DNA of 64,000 nt from Caulobacter segnis (GCF_019931575.1 NZ_CP082923.1:1364001-1428000); one strand, 5' to 3'; positions 46,303-55,822 are shown, numbered from the stretch's first letter. Translations and numbers: made by a program. Notes: generated from the sequence alone by a model not told the origin.

Positions 46303-47883
46303 TCAGTGAGCATCCGGCGGCGGCTTGGCGCCGGCCAGGGGCGGGGGCTTGCAGAACGGGGCCATGACCAGGGCCGCCAGGAACAGCACCGCCATCACCC
46401 GGAAGACGTCGTTGAAGGCCAGGGTCAGGGCCTCGCGCCCGACCACCTTGGCCAGCTCGCCCTGCATGATCAGCGCCGCCTGGGCCGCGTCGGGCGTGCG
46501 CTCGGCGATGCGGGCGGCGAGGGCGGACAACGCCTCCGTCCCGGAGCGGCCGCCCTCGCCCAGGGCCTCGCCGAAGCGGGCGGCGTGGATGCGGGCGTTG
46601 TCGCCCAGCCAGGTGTTGACGACCGCAATGCCAATGGCTCCCCCCAGGTTACGCATCAGGTTGAACAGGCCCGAGGCGTAGCGCAGCTCGGCCATCTCGA
46701 AGCCGCCCAGGGCCAGGGTCACGCTGGGCACGATGCACAGCATGATGGCGAAGCCGCGCAGAGCCTGCGGGCCCAGCAGGGCCATGAAGCCCCACTCGCT
46801 GGTCATGTGCGAGGTCAGCCACAGGGCGGTGGCGAACAGGGTCAGGCCCACGCTGACGACGATGCGCGGATCCACGCGCGTGGACAGGCGCGCGGCGATC
46901 ACCGTCGACAGGATCTGGGCGATGCCCGTGACGAAGACCGTCGTGCCGATCTCCAGGCTGTCGTAGCCGCGCACCCGGCCCAGGAACACGGGGATCAGAT
47001 AGGTCGAGGCATAGAGCCCGAAGCCGATCACCAGGTTGAACAGGCAGGCGAAGGCGAAGGTCGGCTTGCGGAATGGCGACAGCCGCACGATCGGTCCGCC
47101 CGACCGGAACGAGCGCTCGATGAAGAGGGCGAAGGCCACCAGCGTCACCCAGGCGGCGATGGCGATGCCGGAGTCCTCGAACCACTGCTTTCGCGGACCT
47201 TCCTCCAGCACATATTCCAGCCCGCCCAGGGCGACGGCCATGGCCACGAGGTGGGAGTAGTCGATGGTCTTCAGCATCGACAGCTTGGGCCGGTCGACCT
47301 TAATGACGCCGATCGCCAACAGGGTGACCAGGGCGCCGGGGACGATGTTGATGTAGAAGATCGAGCGCCAGCCGACGGCGTCGGTCAGCCAGCCGCCGAC
47401 CGTGGGGCCCAGGGTCGGGGCCAGCACCGAGACCATGCCCAGGATCGCCGGGATCATCGCCCGCTGCGGTCCCGAGAACATGGCGAAGCCCGTGGCGAAG
47501 ACGGTCGGCACCATCGCCCCGCCGGTGAAGCCCTGCAGCACCCGGAACAGGATCATCGAGTCGATGTCCCAGGCCATGCCGCACAGGGCCGACGACAGGG
47601 TGAAGAGCCCGGCCGACAGGGCGAACAGCCACCGCGTCGACATCGCCTGGGCCAGGAAGGCCGCGAACGGGATCATCACCAGCTCGGCCATCAGGTAGCC
47701 GGTCTGCACCCAGCTGATCTCGTCCGGTCCGGCCGAGAGGCCCGCCTGCACGCTGTTCAGCGAGGCGGCGACGATCTGGATGTCGATCAGGGCCATGAAC
47801 TGGCCGAAGGCCATCACCGCGAAGATCAGGAACTTGGTGCGCGTGGGCAGGGCGCCCGGGTCGATCGGCAGCTGGTCCGCCAT
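46303..47883 (-). CDS. DHA2 family (EmrB/QacA-type) multidrug efflux transporter
   Basis: The 526-residue protein with about 14 membrane helices is typical of DHA2 proton-antiport exporters. Features are FMALIDIQIVAASLNSVQAGL, WVQTGYLMAELVMIP, and PTLGPTVGGWLTDAVGWRSIFYIN (motif C-like, antiporter). A periplasmic adaptor (48537-49661) lies in the divergent transcript, so together they would form an EmrAB-like tripartite pump with an outer-membrane channel encoded elsewhere. A palindrome in the shared promoter is a likely TetR operator. Confidence 0.94.
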   Translation of the reverse strand: MADQLPIDPGALPTRTKFLIFAVMAFGQFMALIDIQIVAASLNSVQAGLSAGPDEISWVQTGYLMAELVMIPFAAFLAQAMSTRWLFALSAGLFTLSSALCGMAWDIDSMILFRVLQGFTGGAMVPTVFATGFAMFSGPQRAMIPAILGMVSVLAPTLGPTVGGWLTDAVGWRSIFYINIVPGALVTLLAIGVIKVDRPKLSMLKTIDYSHLVAMAVALGGLEYVLEEGPRKQWFEDSGIAIAAWVTLVAFALFIERSFRSGGPIVRLSPFRKPTFAFACLFNLVIGFGLYASTYLIPVFLGRVRGYDSLEIGTTVFVTGIAQILSTVIAARLSTRVDPRIVVSVGLTLFATALWLTSHMTSEWGFMALLGPQALRGFAIMLCIVPSVTLALGGFEMAELRYASGLFNLMRNLGGAIGIAVVNTWLGDNARIHAARFGEALGEGGRSGTEALSALAARIAERTPDAAQAALIMQGELAKVVGREALTLAFNDVFRVMAVLFLAALVMAPFCKPPPLAGAKPPPDAH

Positions 47884-47901
47884 GGGGCGCCCCTTGAAAG
47901 T

Positions 47902-47929
47902 ATGATGGCCATAATATTATATGCGTCAT
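47902..47929. promoter_or_regulatory. Dyad operator in the emrB / TetR divergent promoter
   Basis: A perfect 10-bp palindrome ATAATATTAT (47911-47920) is flanked symmetrically by ATGA (47902-47905) and TCAT (47926-47929). It lies in the 63-nt gap between the transporter and TetR genes and probably covers both -10 regions. Confidence 0.7.
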
Positions 47930-47946
47930 GTAATCGAGGCCGCAAG

Positions 47947-48540
47947 ATGCGCTACGACAACGAGCACAAGGCGCGCACCCGCCAGAAGGTGTTGGACGAG
48001 GCCGCCAAGGCCATTCGCGAGGACGGGCCGCACCGTCTGGGCGTGGCCGGGGTCATGGCCCGCGCGGGCCTGACGCACGGCGGCTTCTACGCCCACTTCC
48101 CGTCGAAGGAGGCGTTCGTCGCGGAAGCCATCGCCCACATGTTCGAGGGCGGACCGACGGTCATGCTGGAAAAGATCAAGGGCGCGCCGCCGCGCGAGGC
48201 CTTGACCGGCTACATCGACTTTTACCTGTCGGCCCGCCACCGTGACACGCGCTCGGGCGGCTGCCCGCTGCCGTACCTGGCGGTGGACGCGCCGCGCCTG
48301 TCGGAGACTTCGCGCGAGCGCTATGCCAAGGGCGTGGCCCACCTGACCGGGATCATCGCCACACACCTGGCCGCCCTGGGGCGCGACCACGCCGAGGACG
48401 AGGCCAGCTCGACCCTGGCCGAACTGGTCGGGGCCCTGACCCTGGCTCGGGCCGAGCCCGATCCTGGCCGCTCCGACGCCATTCTCGAACGCTCGCGCGC
48501 GCATCTGAAGCGCCGCCTCGACCTGGAGGCCGCCCAATGA
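47947..48540 (+). CDS. TetR family regulator of the adjacent efflux pump
   Basis: The 197-residue protein has an N-terminal helix-turn-helix (RQKVLDEAAKAIREDGPHRLGVAGVMARAGLTHGGFYAHFPSK) and a C-terminal domain with HRDTRSGGCPLPYLAVD, a pattern of the TetR group with a conserved Cys. It is first in an operon with the HlyD-type adaptor (4-nt ATGA overlap) and divergent from the EmrB-like pump, so it likely represses both. The ATG at 47947 follows a short leader. Confidence 0.93.
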   Translation: MRYDNEHKARTRQKVLDEAAKAIREDGPHRLGVAGVMARAGLTHGGFYAHFPSKEAFVAEAIAHMFEGGPTVMLEKIKGAPPREALTGYIDFYLSARHRDTRSGGCPLPYLAVDAPRLSETSRERYAKGVAHLTGIIATHLAALGRDHAEDEASSTLAELVGALTLARAEPDPGRSDAILERSRAHLKRRLDLEAAQ

Positions 48541-49661
48541 CCGACGCCACGTTCAAGGAGGGGCTCGTCGAGGCCCCCGCCGCCAAGGTCCGCAAGGCGC
48601 CATTCTCGCGCAAGACCGTGCTGGCGGTGGGCGGGGCGATCGCCGTGGCCGCCGGCGGCGCGGCGCTGATCGCCATGCCCAAGAGCTCTGTCTCGACCGA
48701 CGCGGCCTATCTGCAGGCCGACAGCTCCAGCGTCGCCCCCAAGGTGCGGGGCCTCGTCGCCCAGGTGCTGGTCGGGCACAACCAGGTCGTCAGGCGCGGC
48801 GACCCGCTGGTCCGCATCGACCCTGAGGAGTTCGACGCCCGCGTCGCCTCGGCCGACGCCGACATCGCCAACGCCGAGGCCGCCGCCGCCAGCGCCCGCG
48901 CGGCCCTGATCTCTCTGGACGCCGAGCAGCGTCTGGCCGGTTCCAACATCCGCGCGGCGCGGACCGCCATCGCCGCCGCCGACGCGGAAAACGTCCGCGC
49001 CCAGGCCGACCGCAAGCGCTACGAGGACCTCGCCGACAGTGGCGCGGTGGCCCGGCGTGACGTCGAGCGCTTCCGCGCCGCCGCCGTCGGGGCCCAGTCG
49101 GCCGCCGAGCGCAGCCGCGCCCAGCTGGCCGTCAGCGAAGACCAGGCCGCCGTCACCGCCGCCAAGCGCGCTACCCTCTCGGCCAACCTGGCCCAGGCCG
49201 AGGCCGCGGTGGCCCGCGCACGCGCCGCTTTGGTGCTGGCCCGCCAGGACCAGGCGCATACGGTCATCGTCTCGCCGATCGACGGCGTCGTGGGCGATCG
49301 CCAGGCCGAGCCGGGCGACTACGTCCAGCCCGGCACGCGGCTGATGACCATCGTGCCGGTGAAGGCCCTCTACGTGGTCGCCAACTTCAAGGAGACCCAG
49401 GTCGAACGGATGCTTCCGGGTCAGACGGCGGCGATCAAGGTCGACGCTCTGGGCGGCAAGGTGCTGAAGGGCCATGTCGAGAGCTTCGCGCCCGGCTCGG
49501 GTTCGCAGTTCTCGCTGCTGCCGTTCGAGCCGGGCACGGGCAACTTCACCAAGATCGTCCAGCGCGTGCCGGTGCGCATCCGCATCGACCCGGGTCAAGC
49601 CGACGTCGCCCGCCTGCGGCCCGGCCTGTCGACGACCGTGAAGGTGAGGCTGAAAGACTAG
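48537..49661 (+). CDS. HlyD/EmrA-type periplasmic adaptor subunit
   Basis: The 374-residue protein has one N-terminal membrane anchor (about 26-47), then a biotinyl-lipoyl half motif (VSTDAAYLQADSSSVAPKVRGLV), a long alanine-rich coiled-coil hairpin (about 95-220), a second lipoyl half (VIVSPIDGVVGDRQAEPGDYV), and a beta-barrel domain (VVANFKETQVERMLPGQTAAIKVDAL). It links the EmrB-like pump to an outer-membrane channel. Its start overlaps the TetR stop. Its own TAG overlaps the AraC gene's stop as CTAG. Confidence 0.94.
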   Translation: MTDATFKEGLVEAPAAKVRKAPFSRKTVLAVGGAIAVAAGGAALIAMPKSSVSTDAAYLQADSSSVAPKVRGLVAQVLVGHNQVVRRGDPLVRIDPEEFDARVASADADIANAEAAAASARAALISLDAEQRLAGSNIRAARTAIAAADAENVRAQADRKRYEDLADSGAVARRDVERFRAAAVGAQSAAERSRAQLAVSEDQAAVTAAKRATLSANLAQAEAAVARARAALVLARQDQAHTVIVSPIDGVVGDRQAEPGDYVQPGTRLMTIVPVKALYVVANFKETQVERMLPGQTAAIKVDALGGKVLKGHVESFAPGSGSQFSLLPFEPGTGNFTKIVQRVPVRIRIDPGQADVARLRPGLSTTVKVRLKD

Positions 49662-50671
49662 CCTTTGCGGCCGCGCGGGCTGGCGCCGGTCCAGCGCTTG
49701 AAGGCGCGGGAGAAGGCGCTGGTCTCGGAAAAGCCGACCAGATAGGCGGTCTCGTTGACCGACAGCTTTTCCAGATAGGCCTCGGCCATCCGCTGGCGCA
49801 GGGCGTCCAGCACCTGCTCGAAGCTTACGCCCTCGGCCTTCAGGCGGCGATAGAGGGTCTGGCGTGACAGCCCCAGGGCCCGCGCGACATCGTCCATGGC
49901 CAGTTCGCCGGTGTGGAGCAGGGGGATCAGCAGCGCCTCGACCCGGCCGCGCGTGGTCTTGGAGTCCTCCAGGCTCTTCAGCAGCGCGTCGGCGTGGCTG
50001 TTGAACATGCCGAAGGCGTAGCGGTTGGGCCGGTGGATCGCGAGGTTCAGCCAGGCGGGCTCGATCTTCAGGGCGTTCCAGGCCGCGCCGAAGGTCACCG
50101 GCGCGCGCAGGATCGGTTCGTATTCGGCCGCATGGGCCGGGCGCTGGCGCTTGAGGTGCGCCGCCAGCACGAACGTGAACTCCGGATAGTGCCGGGCCAT
50201 CTCGCAGGTGAAGCGCGCCAGCGCCGCCTCGACCAGTTCGGGGAAGTCCTCCACGGCGCAGCGGTCCTGCAGCCACAGGCCGTCCTCGCGCGGGACCAGC
50301 TGGAAGCGCGGGCCGTCCGAGACGCCGTCGACCTCGACCACCAGGCGCGAGAAGCGGTTCAGCTGCTTCAGCGCCCCGCCCATGGTGTCGGCGGACTGGC
50401 AGATCAGGCCGACGATCGAGATCTGCTCGAAGCGCGTGGCCTCGGGGAACTTCAGGGGCAGGGCCGGGTCGCCGGTCAGGATCTCGCCCGTCCGATAGAG
50501 GGCCTTGTAGGCCGCCAGCGGCACGCGGGCGTCCTGATCGGCGAAAGCGTCCGGCGCGACGCCGGCGCCCGCCAGCAGCGCGTCCCGGTCCGCGCCCAGC
50601 GACACGGCGAACTCCAGCAGGGCTCTGAAGAACCCGCCCGACACCGTCGCCTGCGTCTGCACGCTACCCAT
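49658..50671 (-). CDS. AraC family transcriptional regulator (Arabinose_bd / OruR-like)
   Basis: The protein has 337 residues. The N-terminal ligand domain (about 15-200) has the Arabinose_bd pattern (LEFAVSLGADRDALLAGAGV), and the C-terminal double helix-turn-helix (about 235-335) ends FSETSAFSRAFKRWTGASPRGRK. Such regulators activate neighbouring metabolic genes. The divergent DUF2306 gene at 50794 is the nearest potential target, but this is only positional. Confidence 0.9.
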   Translation of the reverse strand: MGSVQTQATVSGGFFRALLEFAVSLGADRDALLAGAGVAPDAFADQDARVPLAAYKALYRTGEILTGDPALPLKFPEATRFEQISIVGLICQSADTMGGALKQLNRFSRLVVEVDGVSDGPRFQLVPREDGLWLQDRCAVEDFPELVEAALARFTCEMARHYPEFTFVLAAHLKRQRPAHAAEYEPILRAPVTFGAAWNALKIEPAWLNLAIHRPNRYAFGMFNSHADALLKSLEDSKTTRGRVEALLIPLLHTGELAMDDVARALGLSRQTLYRRLKAEGVSFEQVLDALRQRMAEAYLEKLSVNETAYLVGFSETSAFSRAFKRWTGASPRGRKG

Positions 50672-50793
50672 GCCCGAGCGGTAGCAGCGTGATCGCCAGG
50701 GTCAAGTTCGTGGCGCCGCGCGTCATGGCCGATCGGGCGGGCGCGGCCCTAAGCCTTGTGGTCGAGGGATGCGTCGATCGAACGAGTACTGAC

Positions 50794-51588
50794 ATGGAAA
50801 AGACCGCCGCCCGGGCGCTGAGCGTCTCGGCCGCCGCCTGGTTCGCCGCCCTGGTCGCGGGGCTCTGGGCCTTCGGGATCTATATCGTCGCCCTGTACGG
50901 CGTCGGCGCGGCGACTGGCGACTGGGAGCGCTGGAACGTCGTGCTGCCCGCCGGCCACGGCTACAATCCCGGCGACGCGGCCGGCAACCTGGCGCTGGGC
51001 GTCCACCTGCTGCTGGCGGTGTTCGTCACCTTCCTGGGCGCGATGCAGCTGGTCCCGGCTATCCGGGCCAGGGCGCCGGCCTTCCATCGCTGGAACGGAA
51101 GACTATTCGTCGCCGTGGCCTTCGCCATCGCCGGCTCGGGTCTCTTCATCGCCTTCACGCGCGGGGCGGTGGCCGGGACGTACATGGCGGTCGGCAACAC
51201 GCTGAACGCGGTGTTGCTGATGGTCTGCGCGGCCCAGGCCCTGCGGTTCGCTCGGAAGCGGCGTTTCGACGTCCATCGGCGCTGGGCGCTGCGGGCCTTC
51301 GTGCTGATGCTGGGCGTGTTCTTCTATCGCTTGGGCATGATGCTGTGGTTCGTCGCCAACCGTGGACCCGTCGGGCACACCGATGCGTTCAATGGTCCGT
51401 TCGACATCTTCCTGGCCTTCGCCCATGTGCTGGGGCCGCCGGCGATCCTGGAGCTCTATCTGCTGGCCCGTGACCGGGGCGGGACCTTCGCCAAGTTCGC
51501 CATGGCCGGCGGCATGGCGGCGGTCGCGCTGGCGACGGCGGCCGGCGGGCTCTTCGCCATCGTCGGGATGTGGCTGCCACGTCTTTAG
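50794..51588 (+). CDS. DUF2306 family membrane protein
   Basis: The 264-residue protein has about 7-8 membrane helices. Conserved His residues sit at helix borders: LGVHLLLAV, APAFHRWNGRLFV and DVHRRWALRAF, the DUF2306 pattern. No biochemical role is established for the family; the His layout would allow heme binding. The ATG at 50794 is preferred to the open frame from 50689. It probably has its own promoter in the AraC-divergent gap. Confidence 0.85.
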   Translation: MEKTAARALSVSAAAWFAALVAGLWAFGIYIVALYGVGAATGDWERWNVVLPAGHGYNPGDAAGNLALGVHLLLAVFVTFLGAMQLVPAIRARAPAFHRWNGRLFVAVAFAIAGSGLFIAFTRGAVAGTYMAVGNTLNAVLLMVCAAQALRFARKRRFDVHRRWALRAFVLMLGVFFYRLGMMLWFVANRGPVGHTDAFNGPFDIFLAFAHVLGPPAILELYLLARDRGGTFAKFAMAGGMAAVALATAAGGLFAIVGMWLPRL

Positions 51589-51695
51589 GCACAGCGGCCG
51601 TTTCAGTTTTCCTGAGGGGGTGTTTAGGAAAGTCGCGGTCGTAATTCCCAGCGCGGGACACGACATTAAACGCTCAGTTTTTCGAGGAACCGAGC

Positions 51696-53042
51696 ATGGC
51701 CGCCGCACCGTCCAAGAGCAGCCGCTTCATCAGCGGGTTCGGGAGCCAGGTCCTGGTCGCCATGGCCCTTGGTTTGGGCCTGGGCCTCTTGGCGCGCAAC
51801 CTGGGACCGGCGGAAGGCCAGGCGGGCTACGCCCTGGCCGAGACCCTGCACCAGATCGGTTCGATCTTCGTCCAGTTGCTGCGGGTCCTGGTGCCGCCGC
51901 TGGTGTTCACGGCCATCGTCGCCTCGATCGCCAACATCGCCCAGCTGCAGAACGCCGCCCGCCTGGTCTGGCGCACCCTGTTCTGGTTCGCGGTCACCGC
52001 CCTGATCGCGGTGCTGATCGGCATCGCGCTGGGCTTGATCCTGCAGCCGGGCCTGCACACCACGGTCGAGGCCGCCGCCGCCAAGGCGCCGAAGACCCAC
52101 GGTTCCTGGCTGGACTTCCTGACGGGCCTGGTCCCTGGCAACATCCTGGGCCTGGCCGCCTCGACCAAGATCTCGGACGCCGGCGCGGCCTCGACCTCGC
52201 TGTCGTTCAACGTGCTGCAGATCGTGGTCATCTCGCTGGTCACCGGCGTCGCGGCCCTCAAGGTCGGCGAGGCGGGCGAGGCCTTCCTGAAGTTCAACGC
52301 CTCGGCCCTGGCGATCGTGCGCAAGGTGCTGTGGTGGGTGATCCGCCTGACGCCGATCGGCACGGTCGGCCTGTTCGGCAACGCCGTGGCCCAGTACGGC
52401 TGGACCACGCTGGGCCAGCTGGGCGCCTTCACCGGAGCGATCTACATCGGCCTGGCCCTGGTGCTGCTGGTCGTTTACCCGACCATCCTGGCCCTGAACG
52501 GCCTGAACCCCGTGAAGTTCTTCCAGGGCGCCTGGCCGGCGATCCAGCTGGGCTTCGTCTCGCGCTCGTCGGTCGGCACCCTGCCGGTGACTGAAGCCGT
52601 GACCGAGACCAGCCTGGGCGTGCCGCGCGCCTACGCCGCCTTTGCCGTGCCGTTCGGCGCGACCACCAAGATGGACGGCTGCGCGGCGATCTATCCGGCG
52701 ATCTCGGCGATCTTCGTGGCCCAGTTCTTCGGCGTGCACCTGGGCTGGTCGGACTATTTCCTGATCGTCTTCGTCTCGGTAATCGGCTCGGCCGCCACCG
52801 CGGGCCTGACGGGCGCGACGGTGATGCTGACCCTGACCCTGTCGACCCTGGGCCTGCCGCTGGAGGGCGCGGGCCTGCTGCTGGCCATCGACCCGATCCT
52901 GGACATGGGTCGCACCGCCGTGAACGTCGCCGGCCAGGCCCTGGTCCCGACCATCGTGGCCAAGCGGGAAGGGATCCTGGATCTGGACGTCTACAACGCC
53001 GCTCGCGTTCCGGCCGAGGCGACCCTGCACCCCGCCGAATAG
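51696..53042 (+). CDS. Dicarboxylate/amino acid:cation symporter (DAACS family)
   Basis: The 448-residue protein has the DAACS/glutamate-transporter fold: LRVLVPPLVFTAIVASIANIAQL (with the LVF region), SRSSVGTLPVT serine-rich motif, VPFGATTKMDGCAAIYPAI (the TK/MDG motif), and a C-terminal DPILDMGRTAVNVAGQAL substrate-binding motif. It imports glutamate, aspartate or C4-dicarboxylates with Na+ or H+. The ATG at 51696 has GAGGAAC upstream. Confidence 0.94.
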   Translation: MAAAPSKSSRFISGFGSQVLVAMALGLGLGLLARNLGPAEGQAGYALAETLHQIGSIFVQLLRVLVPPLVFTAIVASIANIAQLQNAARLVWRTLFWFAVTALIAVLIGIALGLILQPGLHTTVEAAAAKAPKTHGSWLDFLTGLVPGNILGLAASTKISDAGAASTSLSFNVLQIVVISLVTGVAALKVGEAGEAFLKFNASALAIVRKVLWWVIRLTPIGTVGLFGNAVAQYGWTTLGQLGAFTGAIYIGLALVLLVVYPTILALNGLNPVKFFQGAWPAIQLGFVSRSSVGTLPVTEAVTETSLGVPRAYAAFAVPFGATTKMDGCAAIYPAISAIFVAQFFGVHLGWSDYFLIVFVSVIGSAATAGLTGATVMLTLTLSTLGLPLEGAGLLLAIDPILDMGRTAVNVAGQALVPTIVAKREGILDLDVYNAARVPAEATLHPAE

Positions 53043-53129
53043 TCGAGCGCCGTTACGCCTAAGTTGGTTGCCAGGGGGCGCTTTAGCGGCAATTTTGCCG
53101 GCCTTGTGAAAGCGTCCCCGGGGGATTCC

Positions 53130-55442
53130 ATGACTTTGAAGACGACGGGCGGCGCCCCCGCCGGGGCCAGCCGACGCGCCTTCCTGTCCGGCGCTGCGGC
53201 CTTGGCCGGCCTGGCCGTGGCGACCCCGCGCGCCTTCGCTCGCGCTTCCGATCGCGTCGAGGGCCTGCTGGCCCAGATGACGATCGAGGAGAAGGCCGGC
53301 CAGCTGTCGTGCTTCGCCGACATGATCCGTCCGCCGATCGGCGACATGAATCCGCTGGTCAACATCCGCAACGCCCAGACCCTGACCGCCGAGATCAAGG
53401 CGGGCCGGATCGGCGTGCTGATGAACGGGGTAGGGGCCCAGGCCGCGCTCGAGACCCAGCGGGCCGCGATCGAGGGTTCGCGCCTGCGGATCCCGCTGCT
53501 GTTCGCCGCCGACGTGATCCACGGCTTCCGCACCGTGTTCCCGATCCCGCTGGCCGAGGCCGCCAGCTTCGACCCGCATCTGGCCGAGCGCACCGCCCGG
53601 GCCGCCGCGATCGAGGCCACCGCCTCGGGCCTGCACTGGACCTTCGCGCCGATGGTCGACGTCGCCCGTGACCAGCGCTGGGGCCGGGTGGCCGAGGGCT
53701 CGGGCGAGGACGTCTTCCTGGGCGAGGTGCTGGCCGCCGCCCGGGTGCGCGGCTTCCAGGGCAAGGATCTCAAGGCCGACGACAGCATGCTGGCCACGCC
53801 CAAGCACTTCGCCGCCTATGGCGCGGTGACGGCGGGCCTGGAGTACAATTCGGTCGAACTCTCGGAAGCCACCTTGCGCGAAGTGCACCTGCCGCCGTTC
53901 CAGGCCGCGTTCGCCGCCGGGGCCATGACCGTGATGTCGGCCTTCAATGATGTGAACGGCGTCCCGGCCACGGCCAACAAGCGTCTGCTGACCGATCTGC
54001 TGCGCGGGGAGTGGGGCTTCAAGGGCGTCGTCATCTCGGACTACACGGCCGACCAGGAACTGGTGGCCCACGGTTTCGCCGCCGACGACCGCGACGCCGC
54101 GCGCCTGGCCATCCTGGCCGGGGTCGACATCAGTATGCAGAGCGGCCTCTACATCCGCTACCTGCCGGAACTGGTCGCCTCGGGCGCGGTGCCGGTGGCG
54201 GTGGTCGACGCGGCCGTGCGCCGGGTGCTGGCGCTGAAGGAGGCGATCGGCCTCTTCGACAATCCCTACCGCTCGCTGGATCCCAAGGCCGAGGCCTACC
54301 ACACCGCCACGCCGGCGATGCGGGCCCTGAGCCGCGAGGCGGGCGCGCGCTCGATCGTGCTGCTGAAGAACGACCTACTGAAGAACGGCGGGGCGCTGCT
54401 GCCCCTGCCCAAGGCCGGCAAGCGCCTGGCGCTGATCGGTCCATTCGCCGACGACCGCGACAACGTGCTGGGCGCGTGGGGCGGCTTCTTCGCCGACCGC
54501 CGCCTGAACGTCGACCTGGCGAGCGGCCTGCGCGCCCAACTGGCCGATCCGGCCAGCCTGATCGTCGAGCGCGGCTGCGATGTCGAGGCCATGATCGCCG
54601 GCGGCTTCGAGCGCGCCGTGGCCGCGGCGCAGGGCGCGGATATCGTCCTCCTGGCCATCGGCGAGAGCCAGGACATGACGGGCGAGGCCAAGTCGCGCAC
54701 CGACATCCGCATCCCCCCGGTCCAGATGCGTCTGGCCGAGGCTGTCGCCGCCACGGGCAAGCCGGTGGTCGTCCTGCTGCGCCACGGCCGCGCCCTCCAG
54801 CTGGAGGGCGTCGTCCGCGACGCGCCGGCCATCCTGGCGACCTGGTTCCTGGGCAGCGAGATGGGCAATGCGGTGGCCGACGTGCTGTTCGGGACCGTGA
54901 ACCCCTCGGGCCGCCTACCGGTCAGCTTCCCGATCGACAGCGGTCAGGAGCCGTTCTTCTACAACGGTCGCACCACGGGTCGCCCGGCGCCCGCCGATCC
55001 GAACGGGCAGGAATACAAGGCCCGCTGGCGCTCGATCCGCAATGACGCGCTCTATCCGTTCGGTTTCGGCCTGACCTACACGCGCTTCGACGTCACGGAC
55101 ATGAAGCTGTCCACCTCGCGCCTGGCGTGGAACGAGACGCTGCACGTGACCGCCAAGGTCAGGAACACCGGCGAGCTGCATGGCGAGCACGTCGTGCAGC
55201 TCTACATTCGCGACCGCGTCGCCAGCCGCACCCGGCCGGTCCGCGAGCTGAAGGGCTTCCAGCGCGTGTCCCTGGCTCCCGGGAGCGAGCGCGAGGTGCG
55301 GTTCGAGCTGAAGCGCGAGAACCTGATGTTCGTCGGCGACAACGACTACTGGCTCGTCGAGCCGGGCGTCTTCGACGTCTGGATCGCCAACTCCTCGGTG
55401 GACGGCTTGGCGGCCGAGTTCGAACTGCTCCCGGCTGGGTAG
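53130..55442 (+). CDS. Exported GH3 beta-glucosidase (BglX-type)
   Basis: The 770-residue protein has a Tat signal (SRRAFLSGAAALAG). GH3 N-terminal TIM-barrel (about 50-370) carries the nucleophile Asp304 in GVVISDYTADQEL, and LLFAADVIHGFRTVFPIPLAEAASFD is family-typical. GH3 C-terminal alpha/beta domain (about 400-640) and a fibronectin-III-like domain (about 690-765, ELKGFQRVSLAPGSEREVRFEL) complete the architecture. It releases glucose from beta-linked oligosaccharides or aryl-glucosides in the periplasm. The ATG at 53130 is chosen for the signal peptide. It probably stands alone. Confidence 0.94.
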   Translation: MTLKTTGGAPAGASRRAFLSGAAALAGLAVATPRAFARASDRVEGLLAQMTIEEKAGQLSCFADMIRPPIGDMNPLVNIRNAQTLTAEIKAGRIGVLMNGVGAQAALETQRAAIEGSRLRIPLLFAADVIHGFRTVFPIPLAEAASFDPHLAERTARAAAIEATASGLHWTFAPMVDVARDQRWGRVAEGSGEDVFLGEVLAAARVRGFQGKDLKADDSMLATPKHFAAYGAVTAGLEYNSVELSEATLREVHLPPFQAAFAAGAMTVMSAFNDVNGVPATANKRLLTDLLRGEWGFKGVVISDYTADQELVAHGFAADDRDAARLAILAGVDISMQSGLYIRYLPELVASGAVPVAVVDAAVRRVLALKEAIGLFDNPYRSLDPKAEAYHTATPAMRALSREAGARSIVLLKNDLLKNGGALLPLPKAGKRLALIGPFADDRDNVLGAWGGFFADRRLNVDLASGLRAQLADPASLIVERGCDVEAMIAGGFERAVAAAQGADIVLLAIGESQDMTGEAKSRTDIRIPPVQMRLAEAVAATGKPVVVLLRHGRALQLEGVVRDAPAILATWFLGSEMGNAVADVLFGTVNPSGRLPVSFPIDSGQEPFFYNGRTTGRPAPADPNGQEYKARWRSIRNDALYPFGFGLTYTRFDVTDMKLSTSRLAWNETLHVTAKVRNTGELHGEHVVQLYIRDRVASRTRPVRELKGFQRVSLAPGSEREVRFELKRENLMFVGDNDYWLVEPGVFDVWIANSSVDGLAAEFELLPAG

Positions 55443-55822
55443 AGAGGGTGTCGCGAATCGCGAGCGCCGCCGCAATCGCCCTCGATCAGCGAAATAAAGC
55501 CTTCGAAGACTCTCTGCATTAGTCGCCTATTGGGTGAATCTTGGTTCGGCAGGCATAGGCGCCGTGTCTCTAAAGATTACCAGCCGCCCTTGTCTTGTAA
55601 CGATTTTTCGGGATTTCAGGTTCCGTAACGTCGGCCCTTCCGGGCGGGCGGGCGCACGCATCTGGTCTGCGGCCGCATGTCTCGTTGAAACGTCTTGGAA
55701 AGGAAATAGGGTTACGTCGGTCGGGCCGTAGTGTGGCTAGATTGAGGCGCTCGCGTTTGGGGGGGCGTCTTCATGTTGCTCCGGACGCGCGTAAGGGCGC
55801 GTTCATCAGCAAGGATGAATGT
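55443..55822 (+). other. Intergenic leader of the giant repeat gene
   Basis: This 380-nt gap has no credible gene and is less GC-rich than its surroundings. GCTAGATT (55736-55743) resembles the Caulobacter housekeeping -10 element GCTAnAwC about 80 nt before the ATG, but no well-spaced -35 is visible, so a promoter here is only tentative. AAGGA 8 nt before the ATG at 55823 is the ribosome site. Confidence 0.4.

Noticed and set aside
44848..48540. A 1230-codon plus-strand frame spanning the sugar transporter and efflux pump region
   Set aside because: It is an out-of-frame shadow of the FucP-type gene and antisense to the EmrB-like gene. Only its last 198 codons, the TetR gene from 47947, are real.
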